Assembly (NCBI GenBank): GCA_009783055.1
Contig: WRHW01000020.1
Span: 1-35,516, forward strand
Source of the DNA: Holophagaceae bacterium
Lineage (GTDB): Bacteria; Acidobacteriota; Holophagae; Holophagales; Holophagaceae
DNA length: 35,516 nt
Direction of reading: 5' to 3'
The notes beneath the pieces are model-generated. The model did no database searches and had not been told where the DNA came from. It was given only the letters and a program-made list of their open reading frames with translations. Position numbers and translations under genes: made by a program. Below, in pieces: positions 7,450 through 16,932 of the stretch (positions within the stretch are counted from its first letter, which is position 1; each line of letters opens with the position of its first letter).

Positions 7450-8817
7450 ATGGCTCGAACTTCATCTGTTTTTGAATGTACTGCATGTGGAGCCAGGTTC
7501 TCTCAATTGGTTGGCAAGTGTGGTTCATGCAAGTCTTTTGGCACAGTTGAAGAAATTCGTGGCTCTCTAAAAAAAGGTTTGGATCGCGCTCGCAGTGCAT
7601 TTGCGCAAAGCGACTACACTGGGCCAGTATCCCTATTAGATGTATCTGTTTCTGATTCAGGCCGAACACCCATCGGACTATCTGAATTGGATAGGGTATT
7701 AGGTGGAGGTGTTGTACCCGGAATGGTAGTTCTTCTTGGAGGCGAACCTGGGATAGGAAAATCAACCCTCCTGCTCCAATGGGCCGCACGAGTTTCTGGG
7801 CAGACACTTTACGCATCAGGCGAGGAGAGTGAACGCCAGATTCGCATCAGGGCGCAACGCCTTGGAGCAGAATTGCCTAGTATTCATCTACTTGCAGAGA
7901 CGGACGTAAGAGTAATTTTGGCCACTGCTGACCAAATGCGCCCTGCCCTACTACTGGTTGATTCTATCCAAACACTGTACGACCCTGAATTTGATTCTGG
8001 TGCAGGAAGCGTAAGCCAAGTTAGGGGTTGCGCAACTCTACTAACCAGGTGGGCAAAAACAACTGGGACACCATTGGTATTAGTCGGCCATGTAACCAAG
8101 GATGGCGGGCTGGCAGGGCCAAAGGTTTTGGAGCACTTAGTAGACACGGTTCTTTCATTTGAAGGCGACCGCCACCATCACCACCGAATGTTACGCACTC
8201 TCAAAAACCGCTTTGGAGCCGCATTTGAGCTTGGTGTATTTGCCATGACGGAAAACGGGTTAGTACCTGCTGAAGGCAATCCTTTTTTTCTGGAAACCGA
8301 ACCCAGCCCTGGGTGCGCCGCGACAGTTGTTTTATCCGGGACTCGTCCAGTGGTAGTAGAAATTCAAGCACTTGTTGCTTCTGCTGGACTAGGAATACCG
8401 CGTAGAACAGCTCTTGGCATTGATGGACAACGCCTTGCTATGCTGTGTGCTGTGGCCGAGCGTAGGGGAGGAATTCAACTCCATGATAGGGATGTTTATA
8501 TCAATGTTGCCGGAGGTTTAGAGATAGAAGATCCATCTGCGGATTTAGCAGTAGTTGCCGCACTCACTTCCAGCGCAACTGGACGACTGCTAAAACATAA
8601 GTGTATCTTCGTAGGGGAAGTTGGCCTTACAGGCGAAGTTAGACCCGTGTCTCAAACTCAGTTACGTATGCAAGAGGCTAAACGACTAGGGTTTGAGAGC
8701 GCAGTAATTCCCTCGCCGAGTGCAACAAATAATAATATGGACATCAATTGCCATCTAGAAAAAAATGTGGAAAGATTGCGGGCAAAACTATGGTTAGAGA
8801 AAATTGTAGACGAATGA
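7450..8817 (+). CDS. radA: DNA repair protein RadA
   Basis: 455 residues, the usual size. An N-terminal zinc finger (C10, C13, C24, C27) leads into the RecA-like ATPase with Walker A GGEPGIGKST (97-106), LLLVDSIQT as Walker B and the family signature KNRFG (252-256). The C-terminal third is the Lon-protease-like domain (GLEIEDPSADLAVVAAL, FVGEVGLTGEVRPV). RadA is a branch-migration helicase that helps process recombination intermediates. The ATG at 7450 follows AGAGGAG. pckA-like and metK genes follow on the same strand with gaps of about 60 and 50 nt, so a shared transcript is possible. Confidence 0.96.
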   Translation: MARTSSVFECTACGARFSQLVGKCGSCKSFGTVEEIRGSLKKGLDRARSAFAQSDYTGPVSLLDVSVSDSGRTPIGLSELDRVLGGGVVPGMVVLLGGEPGIGKSTLLLQWAARVSGQTLYASGEESERQIRIRAQRLGAELPSIHLLAETDVRVILATADQMRPALLLVDSIQTLYDPEFDSGAGSVSQVRGCATLLTRWAKTTGTPLVLVGHVTKDGGLAGPKVLEHLVDTVLSFEGDRHHHHRMLRTLKNRFGAAFELGVFAMTENGLVPAEGNPFFLETEPSPGCAATVVLSGTRPVVVEIQALVASAGLGIPRRTALGIDGQRLAMLCAVAERRGGIQLHDRDVYINVAGGLEIEDPSADLAVVAALTSSATGRLLKHKCIFVGEVGLTGEVRPVSQTQLRMQEAKRLGFESAVIPSPSATNNNMDINCHLEKNVERLRAKLWLEKIVDE

Positions 8818-8880
8818 TGAGTTTTAGGCTTTCCAAATCACTCAATCCAAATTAAAATTGCTCATAACAGGGAGGAAGTA

Positions 8881-10533
8881 ATGGCTACAATTGGTGCGTA
8901 TCCTGGCCGGGAGGATTTTTCCAAAATCATGTCCCAGATGAGGACTACCGTTGAAACAGCCTTTTATGGCAACAATGTTAAGCCGGTAAAAACTCTGACA
9001 GAAGCATACAATTTGGCCATGTTAGCACCGGGCACAGTAATCCTAGATGGCATGCCCGTTTACCAGCCAGAAGTCCTTGGACTACCCTCTGATGCAAAAG
9101 TCCTTTTGATGAACGATGGCTTGGTCTCCGGAAGAGCCGCCGCCGCCCGCAGAATACTTGGAATGCCTGGTGTAGATAAAGCTGACTTGTTCAGCAAAGT
9201 TGTAGAGGCCATTTATCAGACACGCAAGCGCAAGATGATTACAACACAGGCTCTGGTTGGTCTGGAAGAAGATTTTATGCTCCGCGCTCGCCTAGTAATC
9301 CCTGAAGACCATGCAAATATTTTGTATAGCTGGCTCCTTAACTTTCAGTGGTGGGATAAGGTTTATGCCTCACGCTATGCTAAATCAAAACCATACCCTG
9401 AAGGCGATATCCTGGTCTTTTCCGATCCCGATTGGAGCCACCCTGACCACCCAATGGGATTAAGTTTCTTTGACGCTAATCACAACACACTTGCTTTGCT
9501 GGGTATGCGCTATTTTGGAGAACACAAAAAAGGCACGCTTACTCTTGCCTGGGACACCGCTGTGCGCCATGGATATGCAAGTTGCCATGGCGGCCTAAAG
9601 CGATATTCTCTACCAAACAACAAATCATTTGTGGCCGCCGTGTTTGGCCTTTCTGGCTCAGGCAAGAGCACCATCACTCACGCCCGCCACGATGGCAAAT
9701 ACCCCATCACCATCGTCCATGACGACGCTTTCATAATTAATATCAAAGACAAATATAGCATTGCTTTAGAGCCGGGTTATTTCGATAAGACCCAAGATTA
9801 TCCGATGTATTGCGAAGACAACAAGTACGTTCTCACCCTACAGAATAATGGTGTAACAATTTATCCTGACGGCAAACTCCATGTAGTTACAGAAGACCTC
9901 CGCAACGGCAACGGTCGCGCAGTCAAGAGTCGGTTATGGAGTCCTGACAGGGTCGACAGGATTGACGAGCCTATTGACGCAATTTTCTGGCTCATGAAAG
10001 ATGAAACCCTACCGCCCGTATTAAAACTAGAGGGGTCAAGTTTGGCTTCCGTTTTTGGAGCCACCCTTGCAACTAAGAGAACTTCGGCTGAGCGCCTTGC
10101 CATAGGAGTTGATCCTAATGCCCTGGTTGTAGAACCTTTTGCAAATCCATTCCGTACTTACCCGCTATCAAGAGACTATACCCGATTCAAGTCGTTGTTT
10201 GATGACGGAGTGGCGTGTTATGTGCTAAATACTGGCCATTTCATGGGAACAAAAGTTATGCCGAGCGATACTCTGGGGATTCTGGAAAAAATCATAGAAG
10301 GCAAAAACGAATTCAAACCTTGGGGGCCTTTCAAGGATATCAAAATACTTGATTGGCCTGGGTTTATGGCCGACCTCAATGACGTTGCATATCGTAACGA
10401 GTTTGCAAAGCGTATGGGTGATCGCATTTCTTTTGTCAAATCTCGCGAATCAGAGCTTGGTGGTATTGATGTACTTCCCCATGATGCCCTAGAGGCTCTA
10501 AATTCCTTGTTAAACCTTCTTGGCTCGCAATAA
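8881..10533 (+). CDS. pckA: Phosphoenolpyruvate carboxykinase (ATP), divergent type
   Basis: 550 residues. The centre carries the PEPCK P-loop FGLSGSGKST (255-264) and the kinase-2 region HDDAF (280-284), with CHGGLKRYSL just before. These are the nucleotide- and metal-binding elements of the ATP-utilising PEPCK family. The enzyme interconverts oxaloacetate plus ATP with PEP, CO2 and ADP, in gluconeogenesis or anaplerosis. Outside these motifs it differs clearly from the E. coli enzyme. It appears to belong to a divergent subfamily, and the 240-residue N-terminal region is not one I can align by eye. ATG 8881 follows GGGAGGAAG. Substrate choice of ATP is inferred from family likeness. Confidence 0.8.
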   Translation: MATIGAYPGREDFSKIMSQMRTTVETAFYGNNVKPVKTLTEAYNLAMLAPGTVILDGMPVYQPEVLGLPSDAKVLLMNDGLVSGRAAAARRILGMPGVDKADLFSKVVEAIYQTRKRKMITTQALVGLEEDFMLRARLVIPEDHANILYSWLLNFQWWDKVYASRYAKSKPYPEGDILVFSDPDWSHPDHPMGLSFFDANHNTLALLGMRYFGEHKKGTLTLAWDTAVRHGYASCHGGLKRYSLPNNKSFVAAVFGLSGSGKSTITHARHDGKYPITIVHDDAFIINIKDKYSIALEPGYFDKTQDYPMYCEDNKYVLTLQNNGVTIYPDGKLHVVTEDLRNGNGRAVKSRLWSPDRVDRIDEPIDAIFWLMKDETLPPVLKLEGSSLASVFGATLATKRTSAERLAIGVDPNALVVEPFANPFRTYPLSRDYTRFKSLFDDGVACYVLNTGHFMGTKVMPSDTLGILEKIIEGKNEFKPWGPFKDIKILDWPGFMADLNDVAYRNEFAKRMGDRISFVKSRESELGGIDVLPHDALEALNSLLNLLGSQ

Positions 10534-10584
10534 TCGCCAATACATCTGTTTTTTTGAGACAATAACATCTTTTCTGGAGTTTGA

Positions 10585-11727
10585 ATGACCTGCGTCCAAA
10601 AACATCTCTTTACTTCTGAAAGCGTCACGGAAGGCCATCCAGATAAGATGGCAGATCAAATTTCGGACGCGATTTTAGATGCCGCACTAAAAGATCACCC
10701 TGAGAGTCGGGTTGCATGTGAAACTTTCCTTTCCACTGGATTAATATTGGTTGCAGGTGAAATTACCACAAATACATATATCCCTGTGGATGAAATAGCA
10801 AGGGGCGTTGTCAAGGATATAGGCTACGACCACAACAAAAAGGGGTTTGATGGCGGTTCTTGCTCAGTTTTGGTTGCTATAAATAAACAATCTCCCGACA
10901 TCGCTTTGGGCGTAGACACTGGTGGAGCTGGCGATCAGGGATTGATGTTTGGTTTTGCCTGTGATGAGACACCAGACTTAATGCCTGCCCCAATCCATTT
11001 TGCCCACGCCCTAACTAAAAAACTGGCAGAGGTACGTCACAATGGTACTTTTTCTTGGCTTTGGCCTGATGGAAAGAGTCAAGTAACAGTCGAGTATGAC
11101 GGCAACAAGGTGGTTCACATCAACACTGTAGTCATTTCTGCCCAACATGACGAGAAGGTTTCAACCAAGGAAATTTTCGACAGTATTAAGCGCGATGTCA
11201 TCGTGCCAGCACTGCCAGAGGGATTGCTGGACGACAAAACGATTATTCACATTAATCCAACAGGACGCTTTGTTACAGGCGGACCAAAGGGAGATGCCGG
11301 GTTGACAGGCCGGAAAATTATTGTAGACACCTACGGTGGTATCGGGCGACATGGTGGAGGTGCTTTTTCTGGCAAAGACCCAAGCAAGGTAGATCGCTCT
11401 GCGGCATATATGGGAAGATATATTGCCAAAAATGTTGTAGCCGCTGGATTGGCAAGGCGATGCGAAATACAACTCGCCTATGCTATTGGCGTGGCTAAGC
11501 CCGTATCAATCCATATAGATACTTTTGGCACAAGCGAAGTAGACCCAAACAAGATCGCCAGGGCAGTAAGCGAAGTTTTCGATTGCACCCCCAACGCAAT
11601 GATCAGCCTCTTAGGACTTCGTAAACCAATTTATAGGCAGACCGCATCCTATGGACATTTTGGTCGCAGTGAATTTTCTTGGGAAAATACAGACAAAATC
11701 GAAGCACTCAAGACAGCTATCAAGTAG
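10585..11727 (+). CDS. metK: S-adenosylmethionine synthetase
   Basis: 380 residues, typical length. The N-terminus [20 protein letters not shown] holds the GHPDK motif. GGAGDQG and the [19 protein letters not shown] block complete the MetK signatures. The [18 protein letters not shown] segment forms part of the ATP/phosphate site. It makes S-adenosylmethionine from methionine and ATP in the cytoplasm. The ATG at 10585 has CTGGAG 7 nt upstream. No SAM riboswitch-like leader fits in the 51-nt gap after pckA. It ends convergently with the TPR gene. Confidence 0.97.
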   Translation: MTCVQKHLFTSESVTEGHPDKMADQISDAILDAALKDHPESRVACETFLSTGLILVAGEITTNTYIPVDEIARGVVKDIGYDHNKKGFDGGSCSVLVAINKQSPDIALGVDTGGAGDQGLMFGFACDETPDLMPAPIHFAHALTKKLAEVRHNGTFSWLWPDGKSQVTVEYDGNKVVHINTVVISAQHDEKVSTKEIFDSIKRDVIVPALPEGLLDDKTIIHINPTGRFVTGGPKGDAGLTGRKIIVDTYGGIGRHGGGAFSGKDPSKVDRSAAYMGRYIAKNVVAAGLARRCEIQLAYAIGVAKPVSIHIDTFGTSEVDPNKIARAVSEVFDCTPNAMISLLGLRKPIYRQTASYGHFGRSEFSWENTDKIEALKTAIK

Positions 11728-11774
11728 CGATAGCTAGGATAGTATCGCCATGCTGATGCCAACTCTGAATTAAA

Positions 11775-12845
11775 TTAGCCGCCCAACCGTTTCAAGTCGG
11801 CTGAAAGTTCAGTGTTTTTAGGGAGGTGCTTTGCCGCTTCTCTCAATTCTTTTAGCGCGTTTACTTTGTCGCCCTGTTGCTCAAGAGCCAAGGCAAGCCT
11901 CCACCTAGCCTGAGCATGCCCAGGTGCGCCTGCCTCTGGTTCCATCGACAGATAGCGACGCAGTAACGCCTCCGCCTTCTTTGGTTCTTTTGATGCAGAA
12001 ATGAGCCAAGTGGCCGCCAAATAATGTGGATGTGCATTATCAGTCAATATGGTCTCTGCCTTTGTTATTGTTGCATCAAAGTCAGTCCATTTCCCTTCAG
12101 CGGCATACGCTTGTGCTAAATAACCCCATGCACGTGCACTAAACTGATCGTTTTCCAGAGCCTGCTTTGCGTAAACTTGTGCCATCTGAGGGTTTAGTGT
12201 AGATCTGTCCAAAGCATTTTGTGCGGCATTCACAAAAGGCCAGTGAGCCTTTGGATATTGTTCCATTGCCTTTTTAAGTAATGAATTTATCCTTGTTTTA
12301 TCCCTACTCCTACGTGCTTCGCGCAGTTCATTTGTTGTCTTGATTTCTGGAAAAATTGTCTCCAAGGCGATTCTGTGGCTTTCGGCCTTTTTTTTGTCAC
12401 CCCCAAGAACTCCAGGAGCATGTTGATAAAAATTAGCCATCACTTCAAGAGCGACACGATTTTTTGGATCTAGCCCAAGTGCCTTTATCCCTGAATCCCT
12501 GCATTCTGTACCGAAGGACATCTTCTTGAGAACGCTCGCCCTATTTGCCATAACACCTGCAGAGGCCGATAATTGCGCCCACGCCTCTGCAGATTGTGGT
12601 GACAATTTAACCGATTCTTTGGCGGCCATATATGATTCTTCTGCCTTGCCAAAAGCCATTAGTACCTTTGCCTTCCAATGTAGTGCTTCGCCATCTTTTG
12701 GATTTGTGGACAATCTTGAGTTGACTTGGGCCCTCAGAGCCTTCCATCTAGAAGACTTTTCAAGAGCTTCCCATTCGGGGTTTGCAACAAGAGGCAACAG
12801 GGCAACCGAATAACTAATGGCGATTCTAATAAAATGTGTCAACAT
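11775..12845 (-). CDS. Secreted or periplasmic TPR-repeat protein
   Basis: 356 residues from the ATG at 12845. An in-frame TTG 33 nt upstream would add 11 residues, but the ATG is preceded by GGGTG and is followed at once by a signal peptide (LTHFIRIAISYSVALLPLVANP). The remainder is helical with several TPR-like units (e.g. GEALHWKAKVLMAFGKAEES, SARAWGYLAQAYAAEGKW, RWRLALALEQQGDKVNALKE). Such proteins act as protein-interaction scaffolds in the envelope. The partner is unknown. It lies downstream of tRNA-Cys and tRNA-Gly on the same strand and may be read from the same promoter. Confidence 0.8.
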   Translation of the reverse strand: MLTHFIRIAISYSVALLPLVANPEWEALEKSSRWKALRAQVNSRLSTNPKDGEALHWKAKVLMAFGKAEESYMAAKESVKLSPQSAEAWAQLSASAGVMANRASVLKKMSFGTECRDSGIKALGLDPKNRVALEVMANFYQHAPGVLGGDKKKAESHRIALETIFPEIKTTNELREARRSRDKTRINSLLKKAMEQYPKAHWPFVNAAQNALDRSTLNPQMAQVYAKQALENDQFSARAWGYLAQAYAAEGKWTDFDATITKAETILTDNAHPHYLAATWLISASKEPKKAEALLRRYLSMEPEAGAPGHAQARWRLALALEQQGDKVNALKELREAAKHLPKNTELSADLKRLGG

Positions 12846-12936
12846 GTGCACCCAAAAATAGCGGGACTTCGCCCCCAAAAATCCATGCTATGAGGTTTTG
12901 ATATCTCCATCGCTATGCCTCAGACAAACCATCTGG

Positions 12937-13008
12937 AGGCGCCGATCGGAATCGAACCGATGAATGGCAGATTTGCAGTCTGCGGCCTTACCACTTGGCG
13001 ACGGCGCC
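12937..13008 (-). tRNA. tRNA-Cys (GCA)
   Basis: Minus-strand 72-nt cloverleaf. The acceptor stem GGCGCCG/CGGCGCC pairs fully. The anticodon stem-loop GCAGA-CTGCAAA-TCTGC gives anticodon GCA. The T arm ATCGG-TTCGATT-CCGAT is intact. CCA is not encoded. It lies 75 nt downstream of tRNA-Gly. Confidence 0.95.
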
Positions 13009-13083
13009 CTGGGCTTTCAATGTGACGGCCAAGCGAGCGGCCATAACCCATGGAAGACCACTACAACGCCAACCATGAACTGG

Positions 13084-13155
<72 letters not shown>

Positions 13156-13173
13156 ATTAACGTACGGATATAA

Positions 13174-13201
13174 ATGCTAGCACACCTATTGAAATAGTCA
13201 A
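13174..13201 (-). promoter_or_regulatory. Promoter for tRNA-Gly / tRNA-Cys
   Basis: On the minus strand: -35 TTGACT (13201-13196), 16-nt spacer, -10 TAGCAT (13179-13174) preceded by TGC as an extended -10. A start near 13167 would lie about 12 nt before the mature tRNA-Gly. The fit is good and the position is sensible. Confidence 0.7.
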
Positions 13202-13214
13202 GTGTGTATTTTTT

Positions 13215-14903
13215 ATGAACTCTGCCCGCCCTATAAAGTATGCTAATGGGATGAATCGGTTTTTAACGCCACTCCCACATGACATCAGATCTAGCGGTCT
13301 ATTTTTGCCTCTTGCTCTCAGGTTTGCCACATCCTTCGCACTATTGGTACTACATTTTGCCCTGGATATGGAATTACCGAAAGATTCTACAGGCGAATGG
13401 ATATACGTTTTTTTTCTTTCTGCTTTTTTTATTGAATCTGTTTTTGAATCTGCGCGGTCAGCACTGAATCATAATTCACCGTTTATGGTTCCTAGTCGAC
13501 CATGGATTCTTCTCAATTTATTTTTGCTATGTTTTCTTGTGACGCTATTGGTCTCTTTCCATGGAGTGGCAAAAGCTGGGCTATCAGCCCTATATATTTT
13601 TCCAGTACTCGCTTCAGCCTTCTACGTCGGGATTACAACCATAATTGGGGTAGGAATCCTATCTATTGCAATGTACGCATTATGCGTTGGATTTTTTAAT
13701 AGTACTATCGCTCCCGTATTTGGACATCTCGAAGTCCAAAGCAGTCTGCAACCATCAGAACAAATATGGTTGATCACATTTACAACGCTTCTTATTCTAA
13801 TTGCAACTCTTGTGGTAGTTTCTATCCGAAAACGACTGGAGACGCTCCGCTCTAACCTCAGCAAATCAGAAGCTGTGGTTGATGAACTAAGCTCACTTTA
13901 CCGCAATGTTGTCGAGTCAATGAATTCAGGGTTGATAACAACTGACTTAAAGGGGATATTAACAAGCGCAAATCCGTCTGCTGAACGAATACTGAAAACC
14001 AAAATGCCTTTAGGCCAACCCTTAATTGTATTGGATGCCATTGAACTTTCAATCCAAAAAACAATTCCTGATATCAGCTACTTCGAGCGGACATTGACAA
14101 CGCCAGAGGGAATCGAAAAGATTGTCGGGGGTACCATTTCACCTTTAATGGACAGCGAAAATCAACAAACTGGGTTTTTACTATTATTTCAGGACCTAAC
14201 GACCATCAAAGAAATGGAGGCAAGAATGCGACTTAGTGAGCGCTTGGCCGCCGTGGGTGAGTTGTCGAGTGAATTGGCTCACGAAATGCGAACTCCGCTG
14301 GCATCTATCAACGGATGTATTCAAATACTCCAAAACCAAAATTCAGATTGGACAATTGTCGAAAAAGTAATGACAATTCTAGTTAGGGAATCAAAAAGAG
14401 TAGGTGCTGTTGTATCAGATTTTCTAGAACTGGCAAGCCCTCGAGAATTAAAGATTGAGCAACTTTGGTTGCCAAAATTACTCGAAGAAGTTGAAGCCGC
14501 ATGTGATACAGACCATAGATTCGCAGACTTACATCTGGACATCGAAGCACCGCAGGAAATATGGATTTTTGGCGATGCTTTAGGGAGCCATCAAATTCTC
14601 ACAAACCTGATGAGCAATTCGAGGAAAGCTGTAACTGGTCGCATTAAGCCAACCATAAAAGTCACCACCAAGATACATAACGAAAAACTTGTACTGACCG
14701 TAGCCGACAATGGCATCGGAATGGACAAAACAAGGCTAGGAGACATTTACACACCTTTCCGAAGTGGCTTTGGAGAGGGAACAGGTATCGGTATGAGTCT
14801 GGTATTCCAGCTCACACAGCGTATGGGGTGGGAAATAGATGTTAATAGTGAAGTTAACATCGGAACTATAACAAATTTAGTCATACCATTCGCAAAAAAA
14901 TAA
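13215..14903 (+). CDS. Membrane-bound PAS-domain sensor histidine kinase
   Basis: 562 residues (or 550 from the ATG at 13251; neither start has a convincing ribosome-binding site). The N-terminal 205 residues contain about six hydrophobic segments. A PAS domain follows (about 225-335; NVVESMNSGLITTDLKGILT). HisKA has the phospho-acceptor His356 in SSELAHEMRTPLASI, and HATPase_c has an N box (NLMSNSRKA, 464-472) and DNGIG (498-502). The layout resembles the PilS/NtrB/AtoS group that partners with sigma-54 activators. No response regulator lies next to it, so it is an orphan here. It autophosphorylates in response to an unknown membrane or cytoplasmic signal. Confidence 0.88.
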   Translation: MNSARPIKYANGMNRFLTPLPHDIRSSGLFLPLALRFATSFALLVLHFALDMELPKDSTGEWIYVFFLSAFFIESVFESARSALNHNSPFMVPSRPWILLNLFLLCFLVTLLVSFHGVAKAGLSALYIFPVLASAFYVGITTIIGVGILSIAMYALCVGFFNSTIAPVFGHLEVQSSLQPSEQIWLITFTTLLILIATLVVVSIRKRLETLRSNLSKSEAVVDELSSLYRNVVESMNSGLITTDLKGILTSANPSAERILKTKMPLGQPLIVLDAIELSIQKTIPDISYFERTLTTPEGIEKIVGGTISPLMDSENQQTGFLLLFQDLTTIKEMEARMRLSERLAAVGELSSELAHEMRTPLASINGCIQILQNQNSDWTIVEKVMTILVRESKRVGAVVSDFLELASPRELKIEQLWLPKLLEEVEAACDTDHRFADLHLDIEAPQEIWIFGDALGSHQILTNLMSNSRKAVTGRIKPTIKVTTKIHNEKLVLTVADNGIGMDKTRLGDIYTPFRSGFGEGTGIGMSLVFQLTQRMGWEIDVNSEVNIGTITNLVIPFAKK

Positions 14904-14935
14904 TATTATAAAAACGTTTTGATCGCCATGGAGTC

Positions 14936-14964
14936 TTGACCGTCTATCCACTTGGAGTTATTCT
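14936..14964 (+). promoter_or_regulatory. Probable promoter of the hfq-like gene
   Basis: -35 TTGACC (14936-14941), 17-nt spacer, -10 TATTCT (14959-14964). Transcription would start near 14971, leaving a T-rich 5' leader of about 75 nt before the ATG at 15045. Confidence 0.55.
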
Positions 14965-15044
14965 TTTTTTATCGTTTCACTTCCGGCTCGATTTTGCTTT
15001 TTTGTTTGTGATGCTCTTGTTTTGTAACTCCCTAGGAAAAACAA

Positions 15045-15545
15045 ATGAACAGGAAACTTATTCGCCCTAATTTGGGTGAAATCAAAGAGAAAATGGGAAG
15101 AAACGCCAGATTGCGTAATGTTGATTCATTGCCTTCCGGTGGTTCAAATGGTGATGTATTGATACAAACCAACGGCAATTCAAATTCAAACGGCACCACA
15201 CTCCCGCAGGGAACTTCCAGTTCTCGTCGCAAAATAGCCCCCCCAGAGCAAACAAATGCTGAGAGCTTTTACTACCTGAAGCAAATGCAATCCAAGACGC
15301 CAATGGTAATAGTACTGCAAGATGGTGAAAAGATTAGAGGCGGGATAGAATGGTATGACAAACACTGTCTGAAAATCAATTGCCAAAGAGGACCTAACAT
15401 CCTGTTGCCAAAACACAACATTAAGTACATATACAAGCAAGAAGAAGAGCCAAGGGTTAGGCGAACCAGAGGGGGGAGTGCCAAAAAGGAAGAAGTTTCA
15501 GCAGAATCTCAGGGCCTTATGTCCACGTTTTTGACTGAGCCCTAG
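15045..15545 (+). CDS. hfq: Hfq-like RNA chaperone with long N-terminal extension
   Basis: 166 residues, much longer than the usual 70-100. Residues 72-131 form an Sm-like fold: FYYLKQMQSKTPMVIVLQDG (Sm1 strand region; compare the [20 protein letters not shown] stretch of E. coli Hfq), then IEWYDKHCLKINC, and the Sm2-type KHNIKYIYK that corresponds to the YKHAI motif. The first ~70 residues are a low-complexity Asn/Ser/Gly-rich extension with a basic start. The tail (RVRRTRGGSAKKEE) is basic then acidic. Hfq hexamers bind sRNA and mRNA. A good promoter lies upstream and ATG 15045 follows AGGAAAA. Assignment to Hfq is likely; RNA binding of the tails is inference. Confidence 0.78.
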   Translation: MNRKLIRPNLGEIKEKMGRNARLRNVDSLPSGGSNGDVLIQTNGNSNSNGTTLPQGTSSSRRKIAPPEQTNAESFYYLKQMQSKTPMVIVLQDGEKIRGGIEWYDKHCLKINCQRGPNILLPKHNIKYIYKQEEEPRVRRTRGGSAKKEEVSAESQGLMSTFLTEP

Positions 15546-15558
15546 CTTAGTTTGCATC

Positions 15559-15603
15559 AAAACCCCATGGAGTTGTGAAACAACGGAATTGGTAGGCTGT
15601 GCC
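15559..15603. repeat. Dispersed intergenic repeat (AAAACCCCATGG), copy 2
   Basis: Matches 6736-6780 with only a few mismatches over about 45 nt, including AAAACCCCATGG, TGAAACAACG and TAGGCTGTGC. The right-hand half of the 6.7-kb copy is not clearly preserved here. Confidence 0.6.
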
Positions 15604-15660
15604 AAAAGGAAGGTGATAATGGCGATGCCACCAATAGCGAGTGGAAAGATAGCCAATTCT

Positions 15661-15695
15661 GAACAAGTTGCTCACGGTTGGGTGCAACTTGGTTC
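15661..15695. repeat. REP-like hairpin (AAGTTGCA family), copy 2, imperfect
   Basis: GAACAAGTTGC (15661-15671) pairs with GCAACTTGGTTC (15684-15695) with one bulged base and a 12-nt loop. The arms share the CAAGTTGC/GCAACTTG core with the hairpin at 411-448. Confidence 0.55.
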
Positions 15696-15773
15696 AACAT
15701 GGTTTTGCAATTACCTTAATTGATTGATAAAAAAGATTTGCCTTGCAACTATTCAGCTATTACACTTGGCTCT

Positions 15774-15850
15774 CAGTTTTCAGTTTTCAGATAGAAACAT
15801 AGCCTGGCGCGCCTTTACAAAAGATGTTATTTGCATTGGAAAGATGAAAC
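15774..15850. repeat. MITE-like CAGTTTT-tandem element, diverged copy C
   Basis: Two CAGTTTT units then CAGAT, followed by a segment alignable with the 65-nt core of the copies at 30.5 and 33.3 kb (shared GCCTGGCGC-like, TTTACA, TTATTTGCA and GGAAAGATGAAA blocks) but with many substitutions. It ends about 55 nt before the pdxA start. Confidence 0.55.
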
Positions 15851-15906
15851 GGTTTTATTTCGGTATTGTTTATTGATACGATATAGTTTTGAGTAGTCAA
15901 TATTTG

Positions 15907-16932
15907 ATGAAACAGAAACCTCATTTGGCAATTACACTTGGAGACCCATGTGGCATTGGGCCTGAATTGTTGCTGAAAATTTTGCCAATTCTTTGTAATG
16001 ACTGGCAAATAACTATATATGGAAGTTCAGTTGGATTGGCTATCCTTCCAGAAAATAATTTCGGATTTGAAATAAAAAATAACAAACTATACTTCAATTC
16101 CACTGAGTTTGCATGGGTCGATCCTGTTCCGGAAATATCCTTCAAAGACCTTCGGATAGGAGTTCCGAGTGCCCTTTCTGGTATATGCGCTATCCAAGCG
16201 GTCAAACAGGCAACAATAGATATATGCTCTGGCAAGGCAGATGCACTTCTTACATTGCCTTTGTCGAAGACGGCCATATCACTTGCAGGTATTGAAACCA
16301 TCGGCCATACAGAACTGCTACAAAAGATTACAAATACACCCAGAGTTCAGATGGCCTTTATCAGTCCTAGCTTAAAAGTAGTTCTGCATACGGTACATCA
16401 GAGCCTTCGATCAGTACTTCAGGAGCTAAATCCTGAATCGGTGGCAGAAACGCTCATTTTTACAGCCCAACAGTTTGATTCGGTATTTAAAAAAAAACAT
16501 GCAAGAGTGGCTCTTTGCGCTATCAATCCGCATGCTGGTGAAGGTGGAATTTTTGGAATGGAAGAAAAAATCCTAGAACAATCTATCGAAATTGCTACAA
16601 ATTTCTTCAAAGATTCACTATCTATTCAGCCCGAATTCACCGGACCACACCCTGCCGATAACCTTTTCCTTCGAGCTACTAAAAATGAATTTGATGTTGT
16701 GGTAGCCATTTATCATGACCAAGGTCTTATTCCGATTAAACTAATAGAGTCAGAGCATGCTGTAAACTGTACCCTTGGTCTACCTTTTATTCGGACTTCA
16801 CCTGGCCACGGCACCGCCTTTGATATAGCAGGAAAGTGGATAGCCAACCCAATTAACTCCTTGGCCGCAGGCGAACTTGCATACTCACTCTTGGGAGACT
16901 CATATGAAACTGACAGCAATAATCATCGCTAA
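15907..16932 (+). CDS. pdxA: 4-hydroxythreonine-4-phosphate dehydrogenase
   Basis: 341 residues from the ATG at 15907. A TTG at 15889 would add six residues, but the ATG matches the usual N-terminus ([19 protein letters not shown]). Family motifs are GDPxGIGPE, the metal-site [30 protein letters not shown] and [20 protein letters not shown]. The SPDHG of most members is SPGHG here. It oxidises 4-phosphohydroxythreonine in the DXP-dependent pyridoxal phosphate pathway. Its end overlaps the start of the GlmU-like gene by 29 nt, so the two are probably translationally coupled. Confidence 0.95.
   Translation: MKQKPHLAITLGDPCGIGPELLLKILPILCNDWQITIYGSSVGLAILPENNFGFEIKNNKLYFNSTEFAWVDPVPEISFKDLRIGVPSALSGICAIQAVKQATIDICSGKADALLTLPLSKTAISLAGIETIGHTELLQKITNTPRVQMAFISPSLKVVLHTVHQSLRSVLQELNPESVAETLIFTAQQFDSVFKKKHARVALCAINPHAGEGGIFGMEEKILEQSIEIATNFFKDSLSIQPEFTGPHPADNLFLRATKNEFDVVVAIYHDQGLIPIKLIESEHAVNCTLGLPFIRTSPGHGTAFDIAGKWIANPINSLAAGELAYSLLGDSYETDSNNHR

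Larger units (their letters stand above)
15546..15888. other. Intergenic region rich in dispersed repeats
   Basis: No gene is visible. It contains copy 2 of the AAAACCCCATGG repeat (15559-15603), a hairpin of the AAGTTGCA family (15661-15695) and a diverged copy of the CAGTTTT-tandem element (15774-15850). The pdxA promoter must lie near its end. TACGAT around 15876 could be a -10, but this is weak. Confidence 0.55.

Noticed and set aside
10534-10584. Possible SAM riboswitch upstream of metK.
   Set aside because: Only 51 nt separate pckA and metK, too short for a SAM aptamer with expression platform, and no paired structure is visible.
10218-10628. A minus-strand frame across the pckA-metK junction.
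   Set aside because: It overlaps the ends of two well-supported genes on the other strand and has no recognisable motif or ribosome-binding site.
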